NCBI GenBank assembly: GCA_036556265.1
Contig: DATBJU010000123.1
Coordinates: forward strand, 1 to 20,570
DNA: 20,570 nucleotides
From: JAUSIF01 sp036556265
Lineage (GTDB): Bacteria; Pseudomonadota; Alphaproteobacteria; Rhizobiales; Xanthobacteraceae
Reading direction: 5' to 3'
Position 1 is the stretch's first letter; each line of letters begins with the position of its first letter. Shown in pieces: positions 6,384 through 13,784 of the stretch. The notes under the pieces are model-generated. The model did no database searches. It was not told the DNA's origin and saw only the letters and a program-made list of their open reading frames with translations. The position numbers and the translations under genes are program-made.

Positions 6384-6591
6384 ACCCTCTCCCCTTGTGG
6401 GAGAGGGTGGTCCGAGATCGGCGGAGCCGATCGAGGACCGGGTGAGGGGTAAAAACTTCAGCGCCCGCACCCCTCACCCAGCTCGCACCCACGCAAGTCG
6501 GCTGTTGCCGACTTGCGCAGCTGTATCGCCGATCTCGGATAAACCCGAGATCGGTGGTGCTCGCCACCCTCTCCCACAAGGGGAGAGGGTT
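6384..6591. repeat. Nested palindromic repeats between ilvB and ilvN
   Basis: A 25-base sequence at 6384-6408 (starting ACCCTCTCCCC) is repeated exactly in reverse complement at 6567-6591, and each copy is itself a hairpin. Inside lie an 11-base inverted pair (6440-6450 and 6469-6479), a 10-4-10 hairpin (6493-6516) and a 10-7-10 hairpin (6529-6555). This is two head-to-head copies of a Hyphomicrobiales intergenic repeat, with further palindromes in the right copy. Transcription of ilvN and ilvC must pass through it. Confidence 0.85.
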
Positions 6592-6612
6592 AAGAGGTGC
6601 CTGCACTCGCGC

Positions 6613-8373
6613 TCACACCATCACCTTCCCTTCCTCGGTAATGGCATCCTCCGGATTCACCCCGGCATCGCCCAGGATCATCTCGTTGTGCGCGCGGCCG
6701 GATGGGATCATCGGGAAGCAATTTTCGTTCTGATCCACGACGCAGTCGAAGATCACCGGCCGCTTCACCTTGATCATCTCCTTGATCGCGCCATCGAGTT
6801 CGCCCGGCTTCGTGCAGCGGATGCCGACACAATGATAAGCCTCGGCAAGCTTGACGAAGTCGGGCAGCGCCTCCGTGTAGGAATGGGCGTAGCGCCCGCC
6901 GTGCAGCAACTCCTGCCATTGGCGCACCATACCCATGTACTGGTTGTTGATGATGAAAATCTTGATCGGCAGGTCGTACTGCGCCGCCGTCGACATCTCC
7001 TGCATCGTCATCAGAACCGACGCCTCGCCCGCGATATCGATCACGAGCGAGTTCGGGTGCGCCATCTGCACGCCGACCGCGGCCGGCAGCCCGTAGCCCA
7101 TCGTGCCGAGACCGCCGGACGTCATCCAGCGCCGCGGCTCCTCGAACCGGTAGAACTGCGCGGCCCACATCTGGTGTTGGCCGACCTCGGTCGTGATGTA
7201 GACGTCCTTGTCCTTGGTCAACTCGTAGAGCCGCTGGATCGCATATTGTGGCTTGATGATCTCTTTCGAATTCTTGTACGCGAGCGACTTGCGTCCGCGC
7301 CACTCGTCGATCTGCTTCCACCATGCGGCGAGCGCCTTCTTGTCGGGCGTGACGGAGCCCGCGCGCCAGAGCCGCACCATGTCCTCGAGCACGTGCGCGC
7401 AGTCGCCGACGATGCCGACATCCGCGTGCACGTTCTTGTTGATCGACGACGGGTCGATGTCGACGTGGATCTTCTTCGAGCCGGGCGAGAACGCATCGAG
7501 CCGGCCGGTGATGCGGTCGTCGAAACGCGCGCCGATGCAGATCATCACGTCGCAGTCGTGCATCGACAGGTTCGCCTCGTAGGTGCCGTGCATGCCGAGC
7601 ATGCCGAGCCACTGCGGGTCGGCGGCCGGATACGCGCCAAGACCCATCAAGGTCGAGGTGATCGGGAAGCCCGTGAGCTTCACGAACTCGCGCAGGAGCA
7701 CCGAAGCTTCCGAGCCGGAATTAATGACACCGCCGCCCGTGTAGAACAGCGGACGCTTCGCGTGGCGCATCAACTCGACCGCCGCCTTGATCTTCTCGAT
7801 GTCGCCCTTGAGCCGCGGACGATAGGTCTTGTGCTGGATGTTGCGCGGACCGATGTAATCGCCCTTCGCGAACTGGATGTCCTTCGGGATGTCGACGACG
7901 ACTGGACCCGGCCGGCCGTTTGCTGCGACATAGAACGCTTCGTGGATCACGCGTGAAAGATCCGCGACGTTCTTCACGAGATAGTTGTGCTTGGTGCACG
8001 GCCGCGTGATGCCGACCGTGTCGCATTCCTGGAATGCGTCGTTACCGATGAGATGCGTCGGCACCTGGCCGGTGATCACGACGATCGGAATCGAATCCAT
8101 CAGCGCGTCGGTGAGGCCGGTGACGGCATTGGTGGCACCCGGTCCGGAAGTGACGAGCACCGCGCCGACCTTGCCCGACGAGCGTGCGTAGCCTTCGGCC
8201 GCGTGCACCGCCCCCTGCTCGTGCCGCACGAGGATGTGGCGGAGCTTGTCCTGCTGGAACAGCGCGTCGTAGATCGGCAGCACCGCGCCGCCCGGGTAGC
8301 CGAAAATGTGTTCCACGCCCTGATCGAGGAGGGCCTGGATCACTATTTCCGCGCCGGTCATTTCCTTCGTCAT
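6613..8373 (-). CDS. ilvB: Acetolactate synthase large (catalytic) subunit
   Basis: A 586-residue ThDP enzyme (ilvB/ilvI family) that condenses pyruvate with pyruvate or 2-oxobutyrate, the first common step of valine, leucine and isoleucine synthesis. The ThDP-activating glutamate is E52 in VRHEQGAVHAAEGYA. The central FAD-binding domain is present (PTHLIGNDAFQE to the AAWWKQIDEW region). The ThDP-magnesium segment reads IDIAGEAS...INNQYMGMVRQWQ. The usual GDG is GEA here; variants of this kind occur in the alphaproteobacterial branch, so it is not a defect. It is first in the operon and lies behind a leader-peptide attenuator. The ATG at 8373 is used; SD-like GGAG is eight bases upstream. 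Confidence 0.98.
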   Translation of the reverse strand: MTKEMTGAEIVIQALLDQGVEHIFGYPGGAVLPIYDALFQQDKLRHILVRHEQGAVHAAEGYARSSGKVGAVLVTSGPGATNAVTGLTDALMDSIPIVVITGQVPTHLIGNDAFQECDTVGITRPCTKHNYLVKNVADLSRVIHEAFYVAANGRPGPVVVDIPKDIQFAKGDYIGPRNIQHKTYRPRLKGDIEKIKAAVELMRHAKRPLFYTGGGVINSGSEASVLLREFVKLTGFPITSTLMGLGAYPAADPQWLGMLGMHGTYEANLSMHDCDVMICIGARFDDRITGRLDAFSPGSKKIHVDIDPSSINKNVHADVGIVGDCAHVLEDMVRLWRAGSVTPDKKALAAWWKQIDEWRGRKSLAYKNSKEIIKPQYAIQRLYELTKDKDVYITTEVGQHQMWAAQFYRFEEPRRWMTSGGLGTMGYGLPAAVGVQMAHPNSLVIDIAGEASVLMTMQEMSTAAQYDLPIKIFIINNQYMGMVRQWQELLHGGRYAHSYTEALPDFVKLAEAYHCVGIRCTKPGELDGAIKEMIKVKRPVIFDCVVDQNENCFPMIPSGRAHNEMILGDAGVNPEDAITEEGKVMV

Positions 8374-8436
8374 CGTCCGCTCCGTCTACCCACTTTGGGT
8401 TAGCTCACAGACCCCTTCAGAATCGAAAAGGGCCCA

Positions 8437-8461
8437 ATAAAAAAGGGCCCTGGGGGCCCTT
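8437..8461 (-). terminator. ilvB attenuator terminator
   Basis: On the minus strand, arms AAGGGCCC (8461-8454) and GGGCCCTT (8450-8443) around a three-base loop run into TTTTTTATT. It lies 34 bases after the leader-peptide stop and 63 bases before ilvB, where an attenuator should be. A third GGGCCC at 8430-8435 followed by TTTT allows an alternative hairpin. Confidence 0.85.
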
Positions 8462-8494
8462 GCGCGCCAGCCAAAAACAGCCCGTCGGCCGTTC

Positions 8495-8542
8495 TCAGGC
8501 GGCGCGCCTCCCTACTACGATAATCGCAACAAAATTGCGCAT
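8495..8542 (-). CDS. ilv operon leader peptide
   Basis: A 15-codon frame too short for usual gene calling: MRNFVAIIVVGRRAA then TGA. Five of the 15 residues are Val or Ile, including the run Ile-Ile-Val-Val (8513-8524). These are the codons at which a ribosome would stall when charged tRNA for these amino acids is scarce. It lies between a good promoter and an intrinsic terminator in front of ilvB. By analogy with known ilv leaders, stalling would favour an antiterminator and let RNA polymerase reach ilvB. The ribosome site is weak. Segments 8501-8507 and 8462-8468 (GGCGCGC and GCGCGCC) can pair and may be the first stem. Confidence 0.85.
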   Translation of the reverse strand: MRNFVAIIVVGRRAA

Positions 8543-8574
8543 GGCTGCTGATTTCGGTACCAAAGTTGCGTGTC

Positions 8575-8603
8575 ACACTATCCACAAGCGGCCGCCGCGT
8601 CAA
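8575..8603 (-). promoter_or_regulatory. Sigma-70 promoter of the ilvBNC operon
   Basis: On the minus strand, TTGACG (8598-8603) and TAGTGT (8575-8580) are exactly 17 bases apart. The start point would be near 8568, about 26 bases before the leader-peptide ATG. Confidence 0.65.
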
Positions 8604-8742
8604 GCCGAAGGCCCTATTTCGACGTCGGTCGACTCGAAAAAAGTGCGGCCGTCGCTACGCGATCGTGAACGAGCCGGGCGTTAGAGTTCGGTAACGCACT
8701 CGCGTGCGACAGCGTAGTCGGCCCGTGATCTGAGATCGAAGC

Positions 8743-9702
8743 ATGCCCTTCCTCCGCGAAAAGACCGGCCGGTGGTCGCCCGAGAAGATCGCCGCGTTCG
8801 CGCTCGCGATCGCGCCCGCGCTCTGGCTGATCGGACGGGTCGTCCTCGGCGACCTCGGCGCGCGGCCGATTAACGAGCCTACGCTCTTCTCGGCCGCGCG
8901 ACCGATCAACGAGCTGACGCTCTTCTCGGGGCGCTGGACCGTGCGCTTCATCCTGCTCGCGCTCGCGATCACGCCCGCGCGCCGCCTGTTCAACTGGCCC
9001 AAGCTGATCAACACGCGCCGCACACTTGGCGTCGCGGCCGCCTGTTATGCGATCTTCCACTTCACGCTTTACATCATCGATCAGAAGTTCAAGCTCGGTG
9101 TCGTCGCCACCGAGATCGTCCTGCGCATTTATCTGACGATCGGCTTCACCACGCTGATCGGTCTGATCGCGCTCGGCTCGACCTCCACCGATGCCGCCGT
9201 CCGCCGGCTCGGCAAGCGCTGGGGCACACTGCACCGGCTCGTCTATTTCATCGGCATCCTCGCGATCGTGCACTTCACACTCCAGAAGAAGCTCGACATC
9301 TACGAGCCGACCCTGATGATGGGATTCCTGATCTGGCTGCTCGCCTGGCGCGGCGTGCAGCGCTGGCGGCGTGAGGTCGGCTTCGTCGCTTTGATTGCCT
9401 TGGCAGTCTTTTCGGGCCTCGCGACGGCGCTGTTCGAGGTCGCTTGGTACGGCACGCTCACCGGCATCTCACCGCGCCGAATTCTTGCAGCAAATCTGAT
9501 GTTCGAGTTCTCGATCCGTCCGGCCTGGTGGGTGCTGGCGACGGGTCTCGGCGTTGCAGTTGCGAGCCTTGCCGCGCAATGGCTTTGGCCGCGCGAGTCG
9601 GCGCGGGCGAAATTGCATCCCGGGCTTAGCGCACCGCGGCCAGCAGAAGCTCGAGGGCCCGCTCCGGCGCAACCCAGCTCCAGCCTTTCATCTGGTGCCT
9701 GA
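8743..9702 (+). CDS. msrQ: MsrQ-like haem-binding membrane protein
   Basis: A 319-residue protein of the ferric-reductase-like membrane family. MsrQ passes electrons across the inner membrane to the periplasmic methionine sulfoxide reductase MsrP. About six hydrophobic helices are visible. Haem-ligand-type histidines occur in IFHFTLYIID, GTLHRLVYF and AIVHFTLQ. The segment RPINELTLFSGRWTVRFILLALAITPAR matches the family's first loop and second helix. Directly before it a 12-residue unit is duplicated (ARPINEPTLFSA then ARPINELTLFSG), lengthening the loop. The C-terminus has an extra helix pair and a low-complexity Pro/Ala/Ser tail. No msrP is adjacent, so the electron acceptor is uncertain. 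The ribosome site before the ATG is weak. The 3' end overlaps miaA by 77 bases in antisense. Confidence 0.8.
   Translation: MPFLREKTGRWSPEKIAAFALAIAPALWLIGRVVLGDLGARPINEPTLFSAARPINELTLFSGRWTVRFILLALAITPARRLFNWPKLINTRRTLGVAAACYAIFHFTLYIIDQKFKLGVVATEIVLRIYLTIGFTTLIGLIALGSTSTDAAVRRLGKRWGTLHRLVYFIGILAIVHFTLQKKLDIYEPTLMMGFLIWLLAWRGVQRWRREVGFVALIALAVFSGLATALFEVAWYGTLTGISPRRILAANLMFEFSIRPAWWVLATGLGVAVASLAAQWLWPRESARAKLHPGLSAPRPAEARGPAPAQPSSSLSSGA
8860..8931 (+). repeat. 36-base tandem duplication inside msrQ
   Basis: Bases 8860-8895 and 8896-8931 encode ARPINEPTLFSA and ARPINELTLFSG. The units keep the reading frame and differ at a few positions, some of them synonymous, so the duplication is not brand new. 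Confidence 0.85.
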
Positions 9703-10558
9703 ACCAGGTTTCCTGCCGCTTCGAGTAGCGGCGCGTGTCGGCCTTGCTTCCCGCCACCGCCTCTTCAAGTGAAATCTCACCGGCGAGATGCCGCATAAGC
9801 CACGGCACGCCATGGGCTTTCATCGCCGGCAGTGCCGGATCGAGCTTGCGCGCCGCGAGCCGCCGAACTTCGTCAAGCGCGCCGCCCGCAAGCATCGCGT
9901 CGAAGCGCGCGTCGATCCGGCGCCACAGCTCTTTGCGCTCGACCGAGAGAAAAACAGCAACCGTCTCCTCCGGGCGGACGAGCGGCACGCCCGGTTTTTC
10001 CTGCCATTCGGCGAGCGGCCGCCCGGTGGCTGCGTAGATTTCAAGCGCGCGGATCACGCGCTGGCGGTCCGAGGGTCGCAACGCCGCTGCGGTGTGTGGA
10101 TCAAGGCTCGCAAGCTTTGCGTGCAACTCCCGCGTTGACGCTCCTTCGGCGTCCCCGCGCACACGCGCCCGGATATCCGCCGGCACCGGCGGCATTGCCG
10201 ATAGACCTTGGGTCAAAGCCCTGAAGTAAAGCCCCGTGCCGCCAACGAAAATCGGCAGCCGCGCGGCCGCCACCGCCTCCCCGAGTGCACTCTCGGCATC
10301 CGCGACCCACCGCCCCGTCGAATAGCTCTCGGCTGCATCCACATGCCCATACAGCAGATGCGGCACGCGCCGTTCCTCGTCCGGCGTTGGCCGCGCGGTC
10401 AGCACCCGCAGATCGCGATAGACCTGCATCGAGTCCGTATTGATGATCGCACCGCCCGCCCGCTCGGTGAGCGCGAGCGCAAGCGCCGACTTGCCGCTTG
10501 CGGTCGGACCTGCAATCAGGACTGCGCGGCATCCCTCAGTGGAGATTTTCTTTGCCAC
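9626..10558 (-). CDS. miaA: tRNA dimethylallyltransferase
   Basis: A 310-residue enzyme that adds a dimethylallyl group to adenosine 37 of tRNAs reading U-initial codons. The P-loop GPTASGKS (17-24), the DSMQVYRDL segment, the GGTGLY motif and the DRQRVIRALEIY helix are all present, as is the RRYSKRQETWFRHQ C-terminal signature. The start must be the GTG at 10558: a TGA stands immediately before it in frame, and no other start codon comes before the P-loop. GGAAGG lies ten bases upstream. The first seven bases overlap the start of the divergent DUF1015 gene. The 3' end overlaps msrQ by 77 bases. Confidence 0.97.
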   Translation of the reverse strand: MAKKISTEGCRAVLIAGPTASGKSALALALTERAGGAIINTDSMQVYRDLRVLTARPTPDEERRVPHLLYGHVDAAESYSTGRWVADAESALGEAVAAARLPIFVGGTGLYFRALTQGLSAMPPVPADIRARVRGDAEGASTRELHAKLASLDPHTAAALRPSDRQRVIRALEIYAATGRPLAEWQEKPGVPLVRPEETVAVFLSVERKELWRRIDARFDAMLAGGALDEVRRLAARKLDPALPAMKAHGVPWLMRHLAGEISLEEAVAGSKADTRRYSKRQETWFRHQMKGWSWVAPERALELLLAAVR

Positions 10559-11775
10559 TCATCAAGCCCTTCCGAGCCCTCCATCCCGCCCGAGGTCGGG
10601 CCGCCGAGGTACTCGCGCCGCCCTACGACGTGCTGTCAAGCACCGAGGCGCGCGCGCGCGCCAAAGGCAAACCCTGGAGTTTCCTGCACGTCTCCAAGCC
10701 GGAGATCGACCTCGACCCGGCGATTGATCCGTACGACCCGGCTGTCTACGCCAAGGCTGCGGAAAATCTCAGGCGCATGATCGCAGCCGGCGTGCTCATC
10801 CGCGACGCGGAGCCGCACTACTATATCTATCGCCTGACGCGACAAGGCCGCTCGCAGACCGGTCTCGCCGCCGTGGCGTCAATCGCCGACTACGAAACAA
10901 ACCGCATCCGCAAGCACGAGCTGACGACGCCGACGAAAGAAGACGACCGCGTTCACCAGATCGAGGCGGTCAACGCGCAGACCGGACCGGTGATGATCGG
11001 TTATCCCGCAGCGCCCGAGATTGACGCCGCACTCGCTCGCGCGGCCGTGGGCGAGGCCGAAATTGACGTGATTGCGGACGACGGCGTGCGTCACCAGTTG
11101 TGGACGATCACCGACGCCGCGGCGATCGATGCGCTGACCCGCGCCGTCGACGCGTTGCCCGCGATCTACATTGCCGACGGCCACCATCGTACCGCCGCAG
11201 CCGCGCGCGTCGCCCGTGCGCGCCGGGGCGCGAGCGGATCGCACAACTATTTCCTTTCGGTGCTGTTCCCGCACCACGAGATGACGATCCTCGACTACAA
11301 CCGCCTGCTGCGGGATCTGAACGGCCGCACACCGGAACAGCTCCTCACCGCTCTGCGCGACCGCTTCTCCGTCGAGCAGTCGAAGGCCCAGGTTCGCCCC
11401 GCTGCGTCCGGCGAGTTCGGATTGTTCGTGGGCGGCCGCTGGTACAAGCTGAAGATCCGCCCCGATCTTGCATCAAGCGAGAGCCCGATTGAGCGGTTGC
11501 CGATCACGCTGCTCACCCGCAACGTCATCGAGCCTCTCTTCGGCGTCGTGGATCCACGCACCGACAAACGCATCGATTTTGTGGGCGGCGCGCGCGGCCT
11601 CGACGAGCTCGAGCGTCGCGTCTCCTCCGGGGAGATGGCGGCCGCGTTCGCCCTTTACCCGACGCAGATGGCCGATCTGATGGCGGTCGCCGACGCGAAC
11701 GGGATCATGCCGCCGAAATCGACATGGTTCGAGCCGAAGCTCGCCGACGGAATGGTCAGCCACGTCCTGGATTGA
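10552..11775 (+). CDS. DUF1015 family protein
   Basis: A 407-residue cytoplasmic protein of the DUF1015 family. It begins LIKPFRALHPARG...VLAPPYDVLS, the usual family opening. It carries the conserved IADGHHRTAAA motif near residue 207 and LFPHHEMTILDYNRLL after it. The family's biochemical role is not settled. A TTG at 10552 is preferred as start: it stands eight bases after GGAG (10541-10544) and directly before the conserved IKPFRAL. An ATG at 10498 in frame would add 18 residues lying wholly inside miaA. With the TTG start, its promoter must lie within the miaA coding region. The gene ends before a block of palindromic repeats. Confidence 0.85.
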   Translation: MPLIKPFRALHPARGRAAEVLAPPYDVLSSTEARARAKGKPWSFLHVSKPEIDLDPAIDPYDPAVYAKAAENLRRMIAAGVLIRDAEPHYYIYRLTRQGRSQTGLAAVASIADYETNRIRKHELTTPTKEDDRVHQIEAVNAQTGPVMIGYPAAPEIDAALARAAVGEAEIDVIADDGVRHQLWTITDAAAIDALTRAVDALPAIYIADGHHRTAAAARVARARRGASGSHNYFLSVLFPHHEMTILDYNRLLRDLNGRTPEQLLTALRDRFSVEQSKAQVRPAASGEFGLFVGGRWYKLKIRPDLASSESPIERLPITLLTRNVIEPLFGVVDPRTDKRIDFVGGARGLDELERRVSSGEMAAAFALYPTQMADLMAVADANGIMPPKSTWFEPKLADGMVSHVLD

Positions 11776-11798
11776 CGATAACGAGCCCGGTAGCGCGA

Positions 11799-11917
11799 CC
11801 TCATCCTTCGAGACGCCGCGCCCTCATCCTGAGCCGCCCTCGTCCTTCGAGACGCCTCGCTTCGCTCGGCCCTCAGGACGAGGGCGGACGAAGGACGCGC
11901 GGCTCCTCAGGATGAGG
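11799..11917. repeat. Large palindromic repeat between convergent genes
   Basis: Outer arms CCTCATCC (11799-11806) and GGATGAGG (11910-11917) enclose inner 12-base arms CCGCCCTCGTCC (11834-11845) and GGACGAGGGCGG (11876-11887). This CCTCATCCTTCGAGACG type is a common dispersed repeat in the group. It lies between the 3' ends of the DUF1015 gene and degP and could serve as a bidirectional transcript end. Confidence 0.85.
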
Positions 11918-11933
11918 TTGAATGCAATATGAC

Positions 11934-11980
11934 CCTCATGGTGAGGAGCGTCGCGCAGCGACGCGTCTCGAACCATGAGG
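11934..11980. repeat. Second palindromic repeat before the degP stop
   Basis: Arms CCTCATGGT (11934-11942) and ACCATGAGG (11972-11980) enclose an inner hairpin around GTCGCGCAGCGAC. It is a relative of the preceding element with a different outer stem, placed 17 bases after the degP stop. Confidence 0.8.
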
Positions 11981-11996
11981 CCCCGTTGCCCGAGAC

Positions 11997-13484
11997 TTAA
12001 GGAATCTGCACCGGCACGAAGCGCTGCTCACCTTCGTTGTTGGAGAGCAGCAAGAGCGCCGTCTTCTTCCCGTCCTTCTTGAGCGCGTCGATCCGCTTTT
12101 GCAGGTCGGCCGGCGACGCAATCGCTTCGCCGGTGATCTCGAGGATCACGTCACCCGGCTGCACGCGCTGTTCCGAAAGCGGCGAATTCTTTTCGATCGA
12201 CACGATCAGCACGCCCTTCACGTTCTCCCTGACCTTGAAGCGCTTGCGCATGTCGTCGGTGAGCGTCGACAACTCGAGGCCGAGCAGCCGGCGTGTGACA
12301 GACTTCTGCTGATCCGTCGTCGGGCCTTTCGCCGACGCCTGCTTCGGCTTTTCGCTGTCCTCCAGCCGCCCAAGCGTCACGCTCAGCGTCTCTTCCTTGC
12401 CCTTGCGATTGACGACCACCTCCACGGTCTTGCCGACCGCCGTGCCGGCCACCGCGCGCGGCAGGTCGCGCATCTCACGGATCTGCTGCCCGTCGAACTT
12501 CACGATTACGTCGCCTGACTTCATGCCGGACTTGGCCGCCGGGCCGTCATCGGTGACGCCGGCAATCAACGCGCCGCGGGTCTTGCCGATCCCAAGCGTC
12601 TCCGCGATCTGGTCGTCGAGCTGCTGAATGCGCACGCCGATCCATCCGCGGCGCGTCTCACCGAACTCACGCAATTGACCGATGACGCCCACGACCGTCT
12701 TCGCCGGGATCGAGAAGCCGATGCCGATCGAGCCGCCGGACGGCGAGATGATCGCGGTGTTGACGCCAACCACCTGCCCTTCCATGTTGAACAACGGCCC
12801 GCCGGAATTACCGCGGTTGATGGCCGCGTCGGTCTGGATGAAGTTGTCGTACGGTCCCGCGTTGATGTCGCGGTTGCGTGCCGACACGACGCCGACGGAC
12901 AGCGATCCGCCGAGCCCGAACGGATTTCCGATCGCCATCACCCAATCGCCGACGCGCAGCCGGTCGGAGTCGCCGAACGAAACCGCGACGAGCGGCTTTT
13001 CCGGTTTCACGCGCAGCACGGCGATGTCGGTTTTCGTATCGCGGCCCACGATTTCCGCCTTCAGCTTGGTGCCGTCGTTGAAATTGGCGAAGACCTCATC
13101 CGCATCGGCGATCACATGGTTGTTGGTGACCAGGATTCCCGCGGGATCGATGACGAAACCGGAGCCGAGCGACGACACGCGCCGCATGCGGTTGTTGTTG
13201 TCCTGCTCGCCGCGCCGTTTGAAAAGTTCCTCGAAGAAATCCTCAAACGGCGAGCCGGGCGGCAATTGCGGCATCGGCACGCCCTGTTGCGCCGTGACGG
13301 TCTGCGAGGTCGAGATGTTGACCACCGCGTCGAGCACCTTTTCGGCGACGTCCGCGACCGAATCAGGTCCGCGCCGCTGGGCCACGGCGTCGCTGCCGGC
13401 CGCTGCGGCAAGCAGGGCCACGAGCGCAAACCCCGCGGCACGGCGGCGAAAAAGTGGAAAACAGGCTTCAAGCGAGCCGGACAT
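11997..13484 (-). CDS. degP: Do-like periplasmic serine protease/chaperone
   Basis: A 495-residue HtrA/Do-family protein that degrades or holds misfolded envelope proteins. An N-terminal signal segment (FALVALLAAAAGSDAVAQ) directs it to the periplasm. The trypsin-like domain has His123 (NNHVI), Asp153 (TDIAVL) and Ser227 (RGNSGGPL), so the catalytic triad is complete. Between the signal and the His is an LA-loop-like stretch rich in Pro and Asn (PGSPFEDFFEELF...EQDNNNR). Two PDZ domains follow, at roughly 275-370 and 400-490. GAGGA stands eight bases before the ATG. It is last in the hflK-hflC-DUF2065 cluster, 108 bases after the DUF2065 gene. The grouping places proteolytic quality control together, as often seen in alphaproteobacteria. 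Confidence 0.95.
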   Translation of the reverse strand: MSGSLEACFPLFRRRAAGFALVALLAAAAGSDAVAQRRGPDSVADVAEKVLDAVVNISTSQTVTAQQGVPMPQLPPGSPFEDFFEELFKRRGEQDNNNRMRRVSSLGSGFVIDPAGILVTNNHVIADADEVFANFNDGTKLKAEIVGRDTKTDIAVLRVKPEKPLVAVSFGDSDRLRVGDWVMAIGNPFGLGGSLSVGVVSARNRDINAGPYDNFIQTDAAINRGNSGGPLFNMEGQVVGVNTAIISPSGGSIGIGFSIPAKTVVGVIGQLREFGETRRGWIGVRIQQLDDQIAETLGIGKTRGALIAGVTDDGPAAKSGMKSGDVIVKFDGQQIREMRDLPRAVAGTAVGKTVEVVVNRKGKEETLSVTLGRLEDSEKPKQASAKGPTTDQQKSVTRRLLGLELSTLTDDMRKRFKVRENVKGVLIVSIEKNSPLSEQRVQPGDVILEITGEAIASPADLQKRIDALKKDGKKTALLLLSNNEGEQRFVPVQIP

Positions 13485-13592
13485 GATCGATCCTCATTCC
13501 ATTGAACTTCTTACGCTGCGCCCGGGGTTGGCCCGGCGCAAGGGGCCTCCTTACCTGCGGCGCGAATTCGGCGGAATGGCGGCTGCACCATC

Positions 13593-13778
13593 CTAGCCGC
13601 GCACGAACCAGATTACGATCACGCCGACGATCGCGGCGACAACGCCCGTCGTACGCAAACTTCCGTCGGGCGTCTCCATCATGATCGCCATGGCGCGCCG
13701 GGTCGCGGCGGGAAAGGCCGCGAACGCCAGTCCCTCGATCACCAGCACGAGACCGAGCGCCGCGACGAAATCGCCCAT
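13593..13778 (-). CDS. DUF2065 (YjeT-like) small membrane protein
   Basis: A 61-residue protein with two hydrophobic helices: VAALGLVLVIEGLAFAAFP and, near the end, GVVAAIVGVIVIWFVRG. The layout and the early LVLVIEGL segment match DUF2065, commonly found beside hflC. The gene starts six bases after the hflC stop and its ribosome site GAGGG overlaps that stop, so translation is likely coupled. The function is unknown; association with the HflKC complex is an inference from gene order. Confidence 0.9.
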   Translation of the reverse strand: MGDFVAALGLVLVIEGLAFAAFPAATRRAMAIMMETPDGSLRTTGVVAAIVGVIVIWFVRG

Positions 13779-13784
13779 CCGCCC

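Noticed and set aside
7028..7060. GEA instead of GDG in the ThDP motif of IlvB as an inactivating change
   Set aside because: GDA/GEA forms occur in acetolactate synthases of this bacterial branch and the rest of the active site is intact.
6325..7956. 543-codon frame on the plus strand opposite ilvB
   Set aside because: It is antisense to ilvB and runs through palindromic repeats; no domain is recognisable.
11799..11980. CRISPR-like array in the repeat block
   Set aside because: The repeats are inverted palindromes with no regular unit length and no spacers.
12675..13596. Two overlapping plus-strand frames of about 300 codons opposite degP
   Set aside because: degP has its catalytic triad and both PDZ domains intact on the other strand; these are shadows.
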